64,000 nt of DNA from Microbacterium profundi (lineage in GTDB: Bacteria > Actinomycetota > Actinomycetes > Actinomycetales > Microbacteriaceae), in contig NZ_JPSY01000001.1 of NCBI RefSeq assembly GCF_000763375.1, positions 1,302,001-1,366,000 on the forward strand. The letters are read 5' to 3'. The notes beneath the pieces were generated by a model that did not search any database, was not told the DNA's origin, and saw only the letters and a program-made list of their open reading frames with translations. Of this stretch, positions 17,336 through 24,948 are shown piece by piece (the first letter of the stretch is position 1; the number at the start of each line of letters is the position of its first letter). The translations under genes were made by a program, and so were the position numbers.

Positions 17336-17938
17336 CTAGGGGCGGACTGGATCCGTCGAGTTGGTTGCTGTTTCGACAGCTTCGAAGTCAGATGTTCGAG
17401 CCCGCCGCCGCAAGACGGCTCGCACCCCGACAAAGATCGCCAGAGGTACAACGGTCGCCCAAAGAACCTTGCCGACCATCTGTCCCACGATGCTCTCAAA
17501 GATGAGCGGGAATCCGGCGATCCAGAGGAAGAGAATCGTGTCGATCGGCGCGGACACACAATTAGAGATTAGCGCGGCCCGAACAAAGCCTCGAGGCCGG
17601 ATCCAAAGGAACACGAGCATGTCAGCGACTTCCGCAACAAGGAATGCGACGGCCGATGCCATAGCCAGCGCCGGCGTCGCAAGGAACCACGAGAGGATCA
17701 CTCCAACCGCAATGCCAACGAGCACGCCTCGCACTCCGAGGTAGGTGTGGACGAAATCGCGGGAAAGGAGGGCAAACCCGGCGGCGTAGGTTCCTGCGGA
17801 CACGAGAAGCCCGAAGCCTACTGGAACGAGACCGAAGTAGGCAGAGAGGACGTTCGCGGCAACAATCGCTGCGACGTAGACGGCGAGCGCGCTGACCCCG
17901 CGGATCAGATTACGACGTTCATGGATTCTGGCGTTCAC
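17336..17938 (-). CDS. VUT-family membrane transporter (queuosine precursor transporter-like)
   Basis: A 200-residue integral membrane protein with about six hydrophobic helices, of the VUT/YhhQ type. Members import queuosine precursors such as preQ0. It is the last gene of the preQ0 operon, so it probably supplies or salvages 7-deazaguanine for DNA modification; the substrate is inferred from context. GTG 17938 is chosen because AGGAG stands 6 bases upstream. The longer frame to 17968 would overlap folE2. Confidence 0.82.
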   Translation of the reverse strand: MNARIHERRNLIRGVSALAVYVAAIVAANVLSAYFGLVPVGFGLLVSAGTYAAGFALLSRDFVHTYLGVRGVLVGIAVGVILSWFLATPALAMASAVAFLVAEVADMLVFLWIRPRGFVRAALISNCVSAPIDTILFLWIAGFPLIFESIVGQMVGKVLWATVVPLAIFVGVRAVLRRRARTSDFEAVETATNSTDPVRP

Positions 17939-17940
17939 AA

Positions 17941-18753
17941 CTACTCCTGGGTGGTGCCGGGTACCCACGACAGCGACGCAACCGCATCATGGCTGTGGAT
18001 GCTCTCGAAGTTACGGACGTGGATCGAGTGCCCAAGGCCACGGGCACGGCACGTCGAGGACACGTCCCGGACCATGTCTTCAACGAACGCAGGGTGGTCG
18101 TATGCCTGCATCGTGATCCAACGCTCGTCCGGTCGTTTGATCACGGGGTAAATGGGACACGAGCCGACCTGACGCACCAGCGAGAAGATCTCGCCGAGGG
18201 TGAGTGGATAGAGTTCATCGGCCTCGCCGGTGATTGACAGCGTGACGGCACTCCTCTGATTGTGCGCACCATAGTCGCTAATGGCCCTGCTGCATGGGCA
18301 CAGGCTCGTGACGTGAGTCGTTAAGGTCGTCGTCATCGTTACCGACGTTGGTGAACTCTCAATCGAGAAATTGACATCGGCGGTCTGCCAGGCGGGCACC
18401 GCCGAAACTGGCGCACGAACCTCGAATGGAACTGCGAGGTCGAACGAGATTCGGGCGTTCGACGCGTCGAGCCGATCCGCCGCAGACACGATCAAGGCGC
18501 GCGCGCAGCGAGGATCAAACTCACGGAGCTGGACTGCGAGCGTCTCGACCATCCGGCTCATGTGTGTGCCGCGTCGATCTCCCGCTAAGGACACCACGAA
18601 CTCCGCCGAGCCCACGCCCATGGCGTCCACCTCGCCGTCCGTTATACGGATTGGGGTGCGAACACCCGAGACTCCGACGGCATCCAAAGCGATCCCGCGG
18701 GCGTCGGCCTCATCCTGGATATCGGGCAGTGCCTGCGCCAGGTCGGGCAGCAT
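17941..18753 (-). CDS. folE2: GTP cyclohydrolase FolE2
   Basis: A 270-residue protein of the FolE2/MptA family, which converts GTP to 7,8-dihydroneopterin triphosphate, the first step toward preQ0. The active-site segment SLCPCSRAISDYGAHNQRSA contains the conserved catalytic Cys, and NFESIHSHDAVAS near the C-terminus is typical of the family. ATG 18753 overlaps the queD stop. FolE2 is metal-flexible and unrelated to FolE in sequence; here it appears dedicated to the island instead of folate synthesis. Confidence 0.93.
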   Translation of the reverse strand: MLPDLAQALPDIQDEADARGIALDAVGVSGVRTPIRITDGEVDAMGVGSAEFVVSLAGDRRGTHMSRMVETLAVQLREFDPRCARALIVSAADRLDASNARISFDLAVPFEVRAPVSAVPAWQTADVNFSIESSPTSVTMTTTLTTHVTSLCPCSRAISDYGAHNQRSAVTLSITGEADELYPLTLGEIFSLVRQVGSCPIYPVIKRPDERWITMQAYDHPAFVEDMVRDVSSTCRARGLGHSIHVRNFESIHSHDAVASLSWVPGTTQE

Positions 18754-19136
18754 CAGCCAACTCCGTTCGACTCGCCGCGATACGTGCACCGCGAGCGGGG
18801 CGTTTCACTCACCACGATCGAGTGGAGAAGCGGAAGTTCGTTGGCGAGCCGGTCCCACATCCAGTGCGCGAGGTGCTCGCTGGTTGGGTTCTCAAGACCA
18901 TTGATATCGTTTAGAAGGCGATGGTCGAGTTGCTTGCCGATCGGCGCGAAGGCAGCGGAGAGTTCCCCGAAATCCTGGACAAAACCGGTCTTTCCATCGA
19001 CGGCGCCGCGCACGTGTACCTCGACCGTGTATGAGTGTCCGTGCATACGACCACATTTATGCCCGTCGGGGACATTGGGTAGGTAGTGGGCAGATTCGAA
19101 AGAGAATTCACGGGATAGTTCGGCGTAAAGGGTCAT
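18753..19136 (-). CDS. queD: 6-carboxy-5,6,7,8-tetrahydropterin synthase
   Basis: A 127-residue QueD, which turns dihydroneopterin triphosphate into 6-carboxytetrahydropterin. Zinc ligands and the catalytic Cys are visible in FESAHYLPNVPDGHKCGRMH followed by GHSY, and LDHRLLND and NPTSEHLA are the other family blocks. ATG 19136 overlaps the queE stop (ATGA), and its own stop overlaps folE2, so the operon is tightly coupled. Confidence 0.95.
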   Translation of the reverse strand: MTLYAELSREFSFESAHYLPNVPDGHKCGRMHGHSYTVEVHVRGAVDGKTGFVQDFGELSAAFAPIGKQLDHRLLNDINGLENPTSEHLAHWMWDRLANELPLLHSIVVSETPRSRCTYRGESNGVG

Positions 19137-19768
19137 GCGATTCCTAGGTACTTGTGTGTCTGCAAACTGAGCCGCCAGATCGGGTGCTCCAGGCAATAGT
19201 CCACAGCCAGCGCGGTGTTCGTGACGACGTCGGGGCCATCCATCGGCTGAACCCTAAAAGTTCCGAAATCAAGGTGCTCGAAGCTTGAGGGATCCACGCC
19301 CTTCTGGGGATAGACGAATTTCAGTTCGTCCCCACGCGTCACCACCAGTTCGGACCCAATCTTTGGGCTAACACATAGCCAGTCAATGCCGGCGGGAGGA
19401 ACTCGCGTGCCGTTTGTCTCGACGGCGACGTAGAAGCCGCGACGATGAAAGGCATCGATGGCTGCCTCGTCCAATTGGAGCAGCGGTTCGCCACCCGTGC
19501 AGACGATCATCCGATTGGAGGTCCAATCTTCCGGCCAAGCGGCTTCAACGGCATCGGCAAGATCGTCGGCCGATGCGAACTTGCCGCCGCCCGGACCATC
19601 CGTGCCCACGAAGTCCGTATCGCAGAACTGACAAATCGCCCGAGGACGGTCGCTTTCGCGCCCGGTCCAGAGGTTGCAGAGGCTAAATCGACAGAAGACG
19701 GCTGGACGACCGGCGTGCATGCCCTCGCCTTGGAGGGTGTAGAAGATCTCCTTGACTTTGTAGGACAT
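19133..19768 (-). CDS. queE: 7-carboxy-7-deazaguanine synthase (radical SAM)
   Basis: A 211-residue QueE. It rearranges 6-carboxytetrahydropterin to 7-carboxy-7-deazaguanine using a 4Fe-4S cluster and SAM. YTLQGEGMHAGRPAVFCRFS opens the protein. Cysteines in CRFSLCNLW and CQFCDTDF form the cluster site with an insert between them, as in many QueE proteins. TGGEPLLQ is the SAM-binding GGE motif. Start and stop overlap queC and queD respectively. Confidence 0.95.
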   Translation of the reverse strand: MSYKVKEIFYTLQGEGMHAGRPAVFCRFSLCNLWTGRESDRPRAICQFCDTDFVGTDGPGGGKFASADDLADAVEAAWPEDWTSNRMIVCTGGEPLLQLDEAAIDAFHRRGFYVAVETNGTRVPPAGIDWLCVSPKIGSELVVTRGDELKFVYPQKGVDPSSFEHLDFGTFRVQPMDGPDVVTNTALAVDYCLEHPIWRLSLQTHKYLGIA

Positions 19769-20463
19769 CAGGCTTTTTGGTATGCGACCGGGTCAGACAG
19801 CCCAGCCTCTTGGAATCCACGGATCCGCAGCAGGCAAGAGTCGCAGTGCCCGCATGACCGTCCCTGCTCGTCAGGGTCGTAGCAGGAGAGGGTCAGCGAG
19901 TAGTCAACTCCGAGTTCCGTACCCGCCCGAACGATGTCAGCTTTGGTCATCGAACTCAGAGGGGTGTGGATCTTGAGTCGCGCACCCTCGACACCTGCAC
20001 GTGTCGCGAGGTTCGCCATCGTCTCGTACGCCTCGATGTACTCGGGTCGACAGTCCGGGTAGCCCGAGTAGTCGAGCGCGTTGACACCGATGAATATGTC
20101 GGTCGCCCCGACGACCTCGGCGAACGCGAGGGCAAAGGAGAGAAAGATCGTGTTCCGAGCCGGCACGTACGTGACGGGGATCTCCTCAGACGAGAGGTCC
20201 TCCGCGCTTTCGTGCTTGGGTACCTCCGTCGCTGAGGTGAGCGCCGATCCTCCAAACGTCCTCAGGTCGATATCACAGACAACGTGCTGGGCAACGCCTT
20301 GAGAGGCCGCTACCCGCTTCGCGGCTTCAAGCTCGACAGCATGACGCTGACCGTATCGAAAGCTGAGCGCATACGGTACGTAACCCTCGCTCCTCGCGAT
20401 CGCGAGCACCGTCGTTGAGTCGAGACCGCCGCTGAGGAGAACAACTGCCTTGCGCTTGGACAT
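19768..20463 (-). CDS. queC: 7-cyano-7-deazaguanine (preQ0) synthase
   Basis: A 231-residue QueC, which makes preQ0 from 7-carboxy-7-deazaguanine, ammonia and ATP. The PP-loop [15 protein letters not shown] is near residue 6, and the zinc-binding cysteines [17 protein letters not shown] are near the C-terminus. ATG 20463 has GGAGG 7 bases upstream, so the longer frame to 20541 is rejected. It is first of the preQ0 operon and divergent from the dpd modification genes. Confidence 0.95.
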   Translation of the reverse strand: MSKRKAVVLLSGGLDSTTVLAIARSEGYVPYALSFRYGQRHAVELEAAKRVAASQGVAQHVVCDIDLRTFGGSALTSATEVPKHESAEDLSSEEIPVTYVPARNTIFLSFALAFAEVVGATDIFIGVNALDYSGYPDCRPEYIEAYETMANLATRAGVEGARLKIHTPLSSMTKADIVRAGTELGVDYSLTLSCYDPDEQGRSCGHCDSCLLRIRGFQEAGLSDPVAYQKA

Positions 20464-20561
20464 GTGAGCCTCCGCTCTTCTGAGATCTATACGCATCGCA
20501 ATAGTAGATCGAAACTGTCGAATACAGTAACATCGAAACACACGCAGTTAGGTGGTGTCAG
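20464..20561. promoter_or_regulatory. Divergent promoter between preQ0 operon and dpd modification operon
   Basis: About 100 AT-richer bases drive both directions. The word ATCGAAAC repeats directly at 20508-20515 and 20532-20539, 24 bp apart, and could be a regulator site. No regulator gene is recognised within the island. Confidence 0.45.
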
Positions 20562-21443
20562 GTGTCGCAGGAACTCACGATCGTCGTGACATGCACAGAT
20601 CGCAAGTCTCTCGCGGTTCCCGACCACAGGCGACTTCGCTCGCTAACTAGCTTCGGTTCAAGAGTGTCTGCGTGGGCGCAACGAATCGACTCCGCTGAGG
20701 CCATTATTCCCCTGCGGGATCTATATCAAGGAGACGCGTGGTCTCAACTTCCGCGTCTCGAGGATGCCTCACGCGCTGCGAGGTTCGAGCCGACGACCTA
20801 CGTTGCATCGGCTGGGCTCGGGTTACGCCGCGTTTCATCCCTTGCCCCGGCCTATGGCGCGACATTCAGTTCAAATCAGCCAGACTCGGTCTTGGGCTCC
20901 ACCACGCAGCAACGAACGTGGTGGGACGATTTAAACGAGTGGAACGGGTCTAGAGGCGAACTTCCTATCGGCGTCCCGACACTCTTCGTTCTCTCACAAC
21001 GATACTCAGACGTGCTTGCGTCGACCGTCGCAAAGACGGCGGTCACGAACCCGGTACTCGTAATCGGCGGCTCAGCCGCAATTGCACCCACCCTACGGTT
21101 GCCAGCAGATGCCAGCCTGAGATCGGCGCTAGGTGGCACTCTCGGTGCACTGAACATGCGGACCGCTGTCGCATGGATGGAGCGGTTGACGACCACAATG
21201 ATCGATTCATCCCGCGATCGTGAGTCTTGGTATAACTGGACAATGAGTGTTGGCCGACACGAGCGCTACGATCGGACCCCACTTTCGGACCAGGAAGTCC
21301 TAGAAGCGGTCCGTCTTATCCGCGTTCAGGAACCGGACATTAGCAAGACTCGGGCGCTCCGCTCGCTGAGAGAGAACGGTTACGCATGTGAGCAGAAGCG
21401 CTTCGTGCAACTGTTCGAGAGCGCTCGAGGAAGGGCATCGTGA
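20562..21443 (+). CDS. DpdC-like protein with YaaA/DUF6884-like pattern
   Basis: A 293-residue protein starting at GTG 20562. The N-terminal half reads TIVVTCTDRKSL, then PLRDLYQGDAW and TYVASAGLGLRRVSSLAPAY. This resembles the cys-lys start, DLY block and SAGLG block of YaaA/DUF6884-type proteins. In dpd systems DpdC converts the inserted preQ0 base to the amide (ADG). Position beside dpdB and dpdA suggests this protein does that job, but I assign it by context and pattern, not certain homology. The C-terminus looks helical and may bind DNA. It overlaps dpdB by 4 bp. Confidence 0.6.
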   Translation: MSQELTIVVTCTDRKSLAVPDHRRLRSLTSFGSRVSAWAQRIDSAEAIIPLRDLYQGDAWSQLPRLEDASRAARFEPTTYVASAGLGLRRVSSLAPAYGATFSSNQPDSVLGSTTQQRTWWDDLNEWNGSRGELPIGVPTLFVLSQRYSDVLASTVAKTAVTNPVLVIGGSAAIAPTLRLPADASLRSALGGTLGALNMRTAVAWMERLTTTMIDSSRDRESWYNWTMSVGRHERYDRTPLSDQEVLEAVRLIRVQEPDISKTRALRSLRENGYACEQKRFVQLFESARGRAS

Positions 21444-22570
21444 CACACGAATGGATTGAGCGACGGGCTCTACGAGTAGTCCAGGGAGAGATCCCGCTCT
21501 ACCTCTTCACCCTTGCGGCAGAAGAAGTGGATCAAGTCGCGGATGTGGCACGGATCTCACGGGATGAAGCAGGCAAGCTCATCGGTTACCAACGTCCAGA
21601 AAAGCGCAAGCATGTAAATCAGATTCAGGAGTATCTCGACAGCGACGACGTCCTTTTCCCCAACGGTCTTATCCTCGCGTTGCCTCGGGAAGTTCGTTTC
21701 AAGTCCAGCCGAGGCCCTGCCGTGAGTGACGGACTCGCGACCGCTGGCACTCTGGAGATTCCTATCGTCAACGGTGAGGGCGGACCTCGCCCGGCTTGGA
21801 TCGTCGACGGTCAGCAGCGAAGTCTCGCGCTCGCTCGGACCCGCAATCGACGACTTGCAGTCCCCGTCGCCGGCTTCGTTACCGACGATCTCGAGGTGCA
21901 GCGCGAGCAGTTCCTAAGGGTCAATACCGTACAACCCCTGCCCGTCGGGCTGGTCACAGAACTGTTACCCGAGATCGCACGCGTACCGTCGTCGCGAATG
22001 TCCACCCGACGACTGCCATCCGCCCTCGTAGATATGCTCAACTCCGACCCAGAATCGCCTTTCTACGGACTGGTTCGACGTGCGTCGACGGCAACCGAGA
22101 GTCGCCCCAGTGCGATTGTGACCGACACCGGACTCGTCGAAGCGTTGCGGGAGTCCGTTGAGTCTCCGTCGGGAGTGCTCTTCCCATATCGGAACATCGC
22201 CGCCGGCACCACCGACACCGAAGGGATCCGACGCGCCCTCCTCGTTTACTGGAACGCGGTCCGTGACACGTTCCCTGTGGCGTGGGGCAAGAACCCGACG
22301 GAATCACGCCTCATGGGTGGTGTCGGAATCCGCGCAATGGGACGCCTAATGGAGCGCGTCATGGCGCATGTGGATATTGACTCTGCGGATGCCGCGGCTC
22401 AGGCACGTCTGGAAGTCGGTCGAATCGCGCCCATGTGCCACTGGACAAGCGGCTCATGGACCGATCTCGGTCTTCCCTGGAATGAACTCCAGAACACACC
22501 CCGACACATAAGCGCTCTCTCAAACTTCCTGGCCCGTGCTTATCTTGCCGAGAGATCGGCGGCGCGTTGA
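21440..22570 (+). CDS. dpdB: DGQHR-domain protein DpdB, first copy
   Basis: A 376-residue protein of the DndB/DGQHR group. WIVDGQQRSLALAR holds the name motif near residue 120, and REQFLRVNTVQPLP follows. DpdB works with DpdA to place preQ0 into DNA and has been linked to ATPase activity. It starts at GTG overlapping the upstream stop, and its TGA overlaps the TTG of dpdA. A paralogue lies on the other side of dpdA at 23798-24928. Confidence 0.85.
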   Translation: MTHEWIERRALRVVQGEIPLYLFTLAAEEVDQVADVARISRDEAGKLIGYQRPEKRKHVNQIQEYLDSDDVLFPNGLILALPREVRFKSSRGPAVSDGLATAGTLEIPIVNGEGGPRPAWIVDGQQRSLALARTRNRRLAVPVAGFVTDDLEVQREQFLRVNTVQPLPVGLVTELLPEIARVPSSRMSTRRLPSALVDMLNSDPESPFYGLVRRASTATESRPSAIVTDTGLVEALRESVESPSGVLFPYRNIAAGTTDTEGIRRALLVYWNAVRDTFPVAWGKNPTESRLMGGVGIRAMGRLMERVMAHVDIDSADAAAQARLEVGRIAPMCHWTSGSWTDLGLPWNELQNTPRHISALSNFLARAYLAERSAAR

Positions 22571-23805
22571 AGTTCTACTTTCCCGACAGCCAGGACCTCG
22601 TCAGCCCGACGTACGACTTCGAGCACGACGAGTATTTGCCGACGCGTGTCCGCCAGCGTGACGACCGCTACGCACACGAGGTCCTCGACTCACCGCCGTA
22701 CCACGGCATTCTCGTTAGTAAGGCGATCGTCGATGGCAGTGCCTCAGGGGCCGGAAAATACACCTCCTCACAGCGAGCACGTCTGTACCGGATGGGCGTC
22801 AGACGCTTCTTCCGACTGCCGGAAGGCATCGCTACCCTCGGCGACAATGGGGCGTTCAACTACGTCACAGAGGAGGTTCCGCCCGTCACCGTCGACGAAA
22901 CTCTCGATTTCTATGAAGAGTGCGGATTTGATGAGGGGGTTAGCGTCGACCACATCATTTTCGGTTACGAGGCCACGGCTGGACTCGAAGGCGTAGATCC
23001 GGCCTGGATCCGGCGACGCGAGTTGACCCAGAAACTCGCGGCCGACTTCCTACGGCGAGTCGAGGAACGGGGCTCCCAGATTGCAGCCGTTGGCGCCGCG
23101 CAGGGGTGGAGTCCTGCCAGTTACGCCGACAGTGTCAAGCGACTTCAAGAATCCGGCTACACCCGCATCGCACTCGGAGGCATGGTTCCCCTCAAGACGA
23201 AGGACGTGCTTGAGTGCCTTCGCGAGATCGAGAAGGTCCGCCATCGATCGACCGAACTACATCTCCTCGGCCTGACACGTGTCGATGCCATGGACGAGTT
23301 CTCACATCTTGGCGTATCGAGCTTCGATAGCACCTCGCCGTTCCGGCAAGCATTCATGGACGATCGAAACAACTTCCATACCCCGCATGGTGCATACGTC
23401 GCGATTCGGGTGCCGCAAGTCGACGGCAATCCCGCGCTTCGACGCGCGATCCTTGCCGGGACCGTCTCGCAACAAGACGCGATCGCGGCTGAGCGGCGAG
23501 CACTTCGAGCACTTCGAGCAATGGACGGTTCCCGTCCGGGTATCGACTCCGCCCTCGAAGCGCTCGGGAACTATGAGGCAGTCATCGGAGGGACGAAGAA
23601 GAGTTACCTCCCCGCCTACGAACAGACGCTTGTCGCGGCACCATGGGTTGACTGCCGATGTCGGCTATGCCGAACACATGGCATCGAAGTCGCAATCTTT
23701 CGCGGAACCGAGCGGAACAAGCGCCGCGGATTCCACAACCTGACCGTCCTCGCTGGCAGAGTAACTGCCCTTACCGACCGGAGCGCTTCCCCTACCTATG
23801 TCTAA
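22567..23805 (+). CDS. dpdA: DNA-guanine transglycosylase DpdA
   Basis: A 412-residue protein related to tRNA-guanine transglycosylase but acting on DNA: it exchanges guanine for preQ0. The TGT-like barrel is seen in DEGVSVDHIIFGYEAT and RIALGGMVPLKTKDV. The zinc site is DCRCRLCRTHG with the His in RRGFHNLTVL. The TTG start at 22567 overlaps the dpdB stop. The 8-bp overlap with the second dpdB at its end supports one operon. Ordinary tRNA TGT is argued against by the dpd neighbours and by the lack of queA or queG. Confidence 0.93.
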   Translation: MKFYFPDSQDLVSPTYDFEHDEYLPTRVRQRDDRYAHEVLDSPPYHGILVSKAIVDGSASGAGKYTSSQRARLYRMGVRRFFRLPEGIATLGDNGAFNYVTEEVPPVTVDETLDFYEECGFDEGVSVDHIIFGYEATAGLEGVDPAWIRRRELTQKLAADFLRRVEERGSQIAAVGAAQGWSPASYADSVKRLQESGYTRIALGGMVPLKTKDVLECLREIEKVRHRSTELHLLGLTRVDAMDEFSHLGVSSFDSTSPFRQAFMDDRNNFHTPHGAYVAIRVPQVDGNPALRRAILAGTVSQQDAIAAERRALRALRAMDGSRPGIDSALEALGNYEAVIGGTKKSYLPAYEQTLVAAPWVDCRCRLCRTHGIEVAIFRGTERNKRRGFHNLTVLAGRVTALTDRSASPTYV

Positions 23806-24928
23806 GCAGAAGATTGTGCTCCCCGCGATCCGTATTCGTCAGGGCAACCAGTTCATTTTCGCGTTTGGCGTCGACGGCAAGCAGGTGCACGAGTTCGCCG
23901 CGGTAAGTCGCGTCCACCGCACTGATCAGACTCTGGCGGGCTACCAACGTCCCGAGGTTCTCTCGCACATTCGCGCAATACGTCGATACCTCGAGACCGA
24001 TGCTGCGCTCCTGCCCAATGCAATCGTCCTCGCGTTCGACGCGCGGGTAGAGTTCAAGGCGTTGGATGCCGACGTCGCCGACGGCGCTTACTCGACTGTG
24101 GGACATTTGGTAATTCCGATCGATTCCGAACTGGCGGATGACGAAAAGCCCGCATGGTTGGTCGACGGCCAGCAACGCAGCGCGGCGATTCGCGACGCTG
24201 ACGTGAAGGAGTTCCCCGTGGCGGCTGTCGGATTTATCGCGAAGGACGAAGCTGAGCAGCGATCGCAGTTCATCCTCGTGAACAACACTCGACCCCTGCC
24301 CAAGGGCCTGATCTACGAACTCCTCCCGACAACGTCAGCGGAACTGCCCGCCGCGTACGCCCGCCGCCGGTTGCCGGCTTCCGTGCTAAACCTATTGAAC
24401 TTCGGAGCCGGTGGCGGCGAGGGACCGTTCACGGGACGGATCAGCACACCAACGATGGCAAACGGCTACATCCGCGACAACAGTGTCCTCAAGATGATCG
24501 AGAATAGCCTTTACGAGGGCTCTCTATATCAGTACCGGAATCCTGAAAACGGCACCGGTGACATCCCCTCAATCCTGATGCATCTCAACCACTTCTGGGG
24601 CGCAGTCGCACGCGTCTTCCCACGAGCGTGGGAACTTCCACCCAGAAAGTCGCGCCTCACGCACGGGGCGGGCATCCAGTCCCTCGGCTACGTCATGGAT
24701 TCGCTGACCGAAGGGGTTCCTGCGGCAGAACTGCCCGGCCTGGGCATTGAAGACATACTCATTGATCTGCGTGAACACTGCGCGTGGACTGACGGCACCT
24801 GGAACTTTGGGTCAGACCAGGTGCGCCGTTGGAACGGCATCCAGAACACGCCGACCGATGTGCGTCTGCTGACGAGCCATCTACTCCGGGTTGTGCGCAA
24901 CTCCGGAACACTCACTACTCAGGGCTGA
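23798..24928 (+). CDS. dpdB: DGQHR-domain protein DpdB, second copy
   Basis: A 376-residue paralogue of the first DpdB with the same motif (WLVDGQQRSAAIR) and matching blocks: LAGYQRPEVLSHI, RSQFILVNNTRPLPKGL and RWNGIQNTP at the end. The two proteins have the same length but clearly differ along their sequences, so the duplication is old or one copy was acquired. Co-expression with dpdA in one operon suggests a hetero-oligomer or two substrate modes. It ends 20 bp before the convergent dpdD. Confidence 0.85.
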   Translation: MSKQKIVLPAIRIRQGNQFIFAFGVDGKQVHEFAAVSRVHRTDQTLAGYQRPEVLSHIRAIRRYLETDAALLPNAIVLAFDARVEFKALDADVADGAYSTVGHLVIPIDSELADDEKPAWLVDGQQRSAAIRDADVKEFPVAAVGFIAKDEAEQRSQFILVNNTRPLPKGLIYELLPTTSAELPAAYARRRLPASVLNLLNFGAGGGEGPFTGRISTPTMANGYIRDNSVLKMIENSLYEGSLYQYRNPENGTGDIPSILMHLNHFWGAVARVFPRAWELPPRKSRLTHGAGIQSLGYVMDSLTEGVPAAELPGLGIEDILIDLREHCAWTDGTWNFGSDQVRRWNGIQNTPTDVRLLTSHLLRVVRNSGTLTTQG

Positions 24929-24948
24929 GCCGGCGTCAGGACCCGAAG

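Noticed and set aside
22567..23805. Ordinary tRNA-guanine transglycosylase
   Set aside because: Neighbours are dpdB copies, preQ0 synthesis and the helicase operon, with no queA, queG or queH nearby; DpdA fits better.
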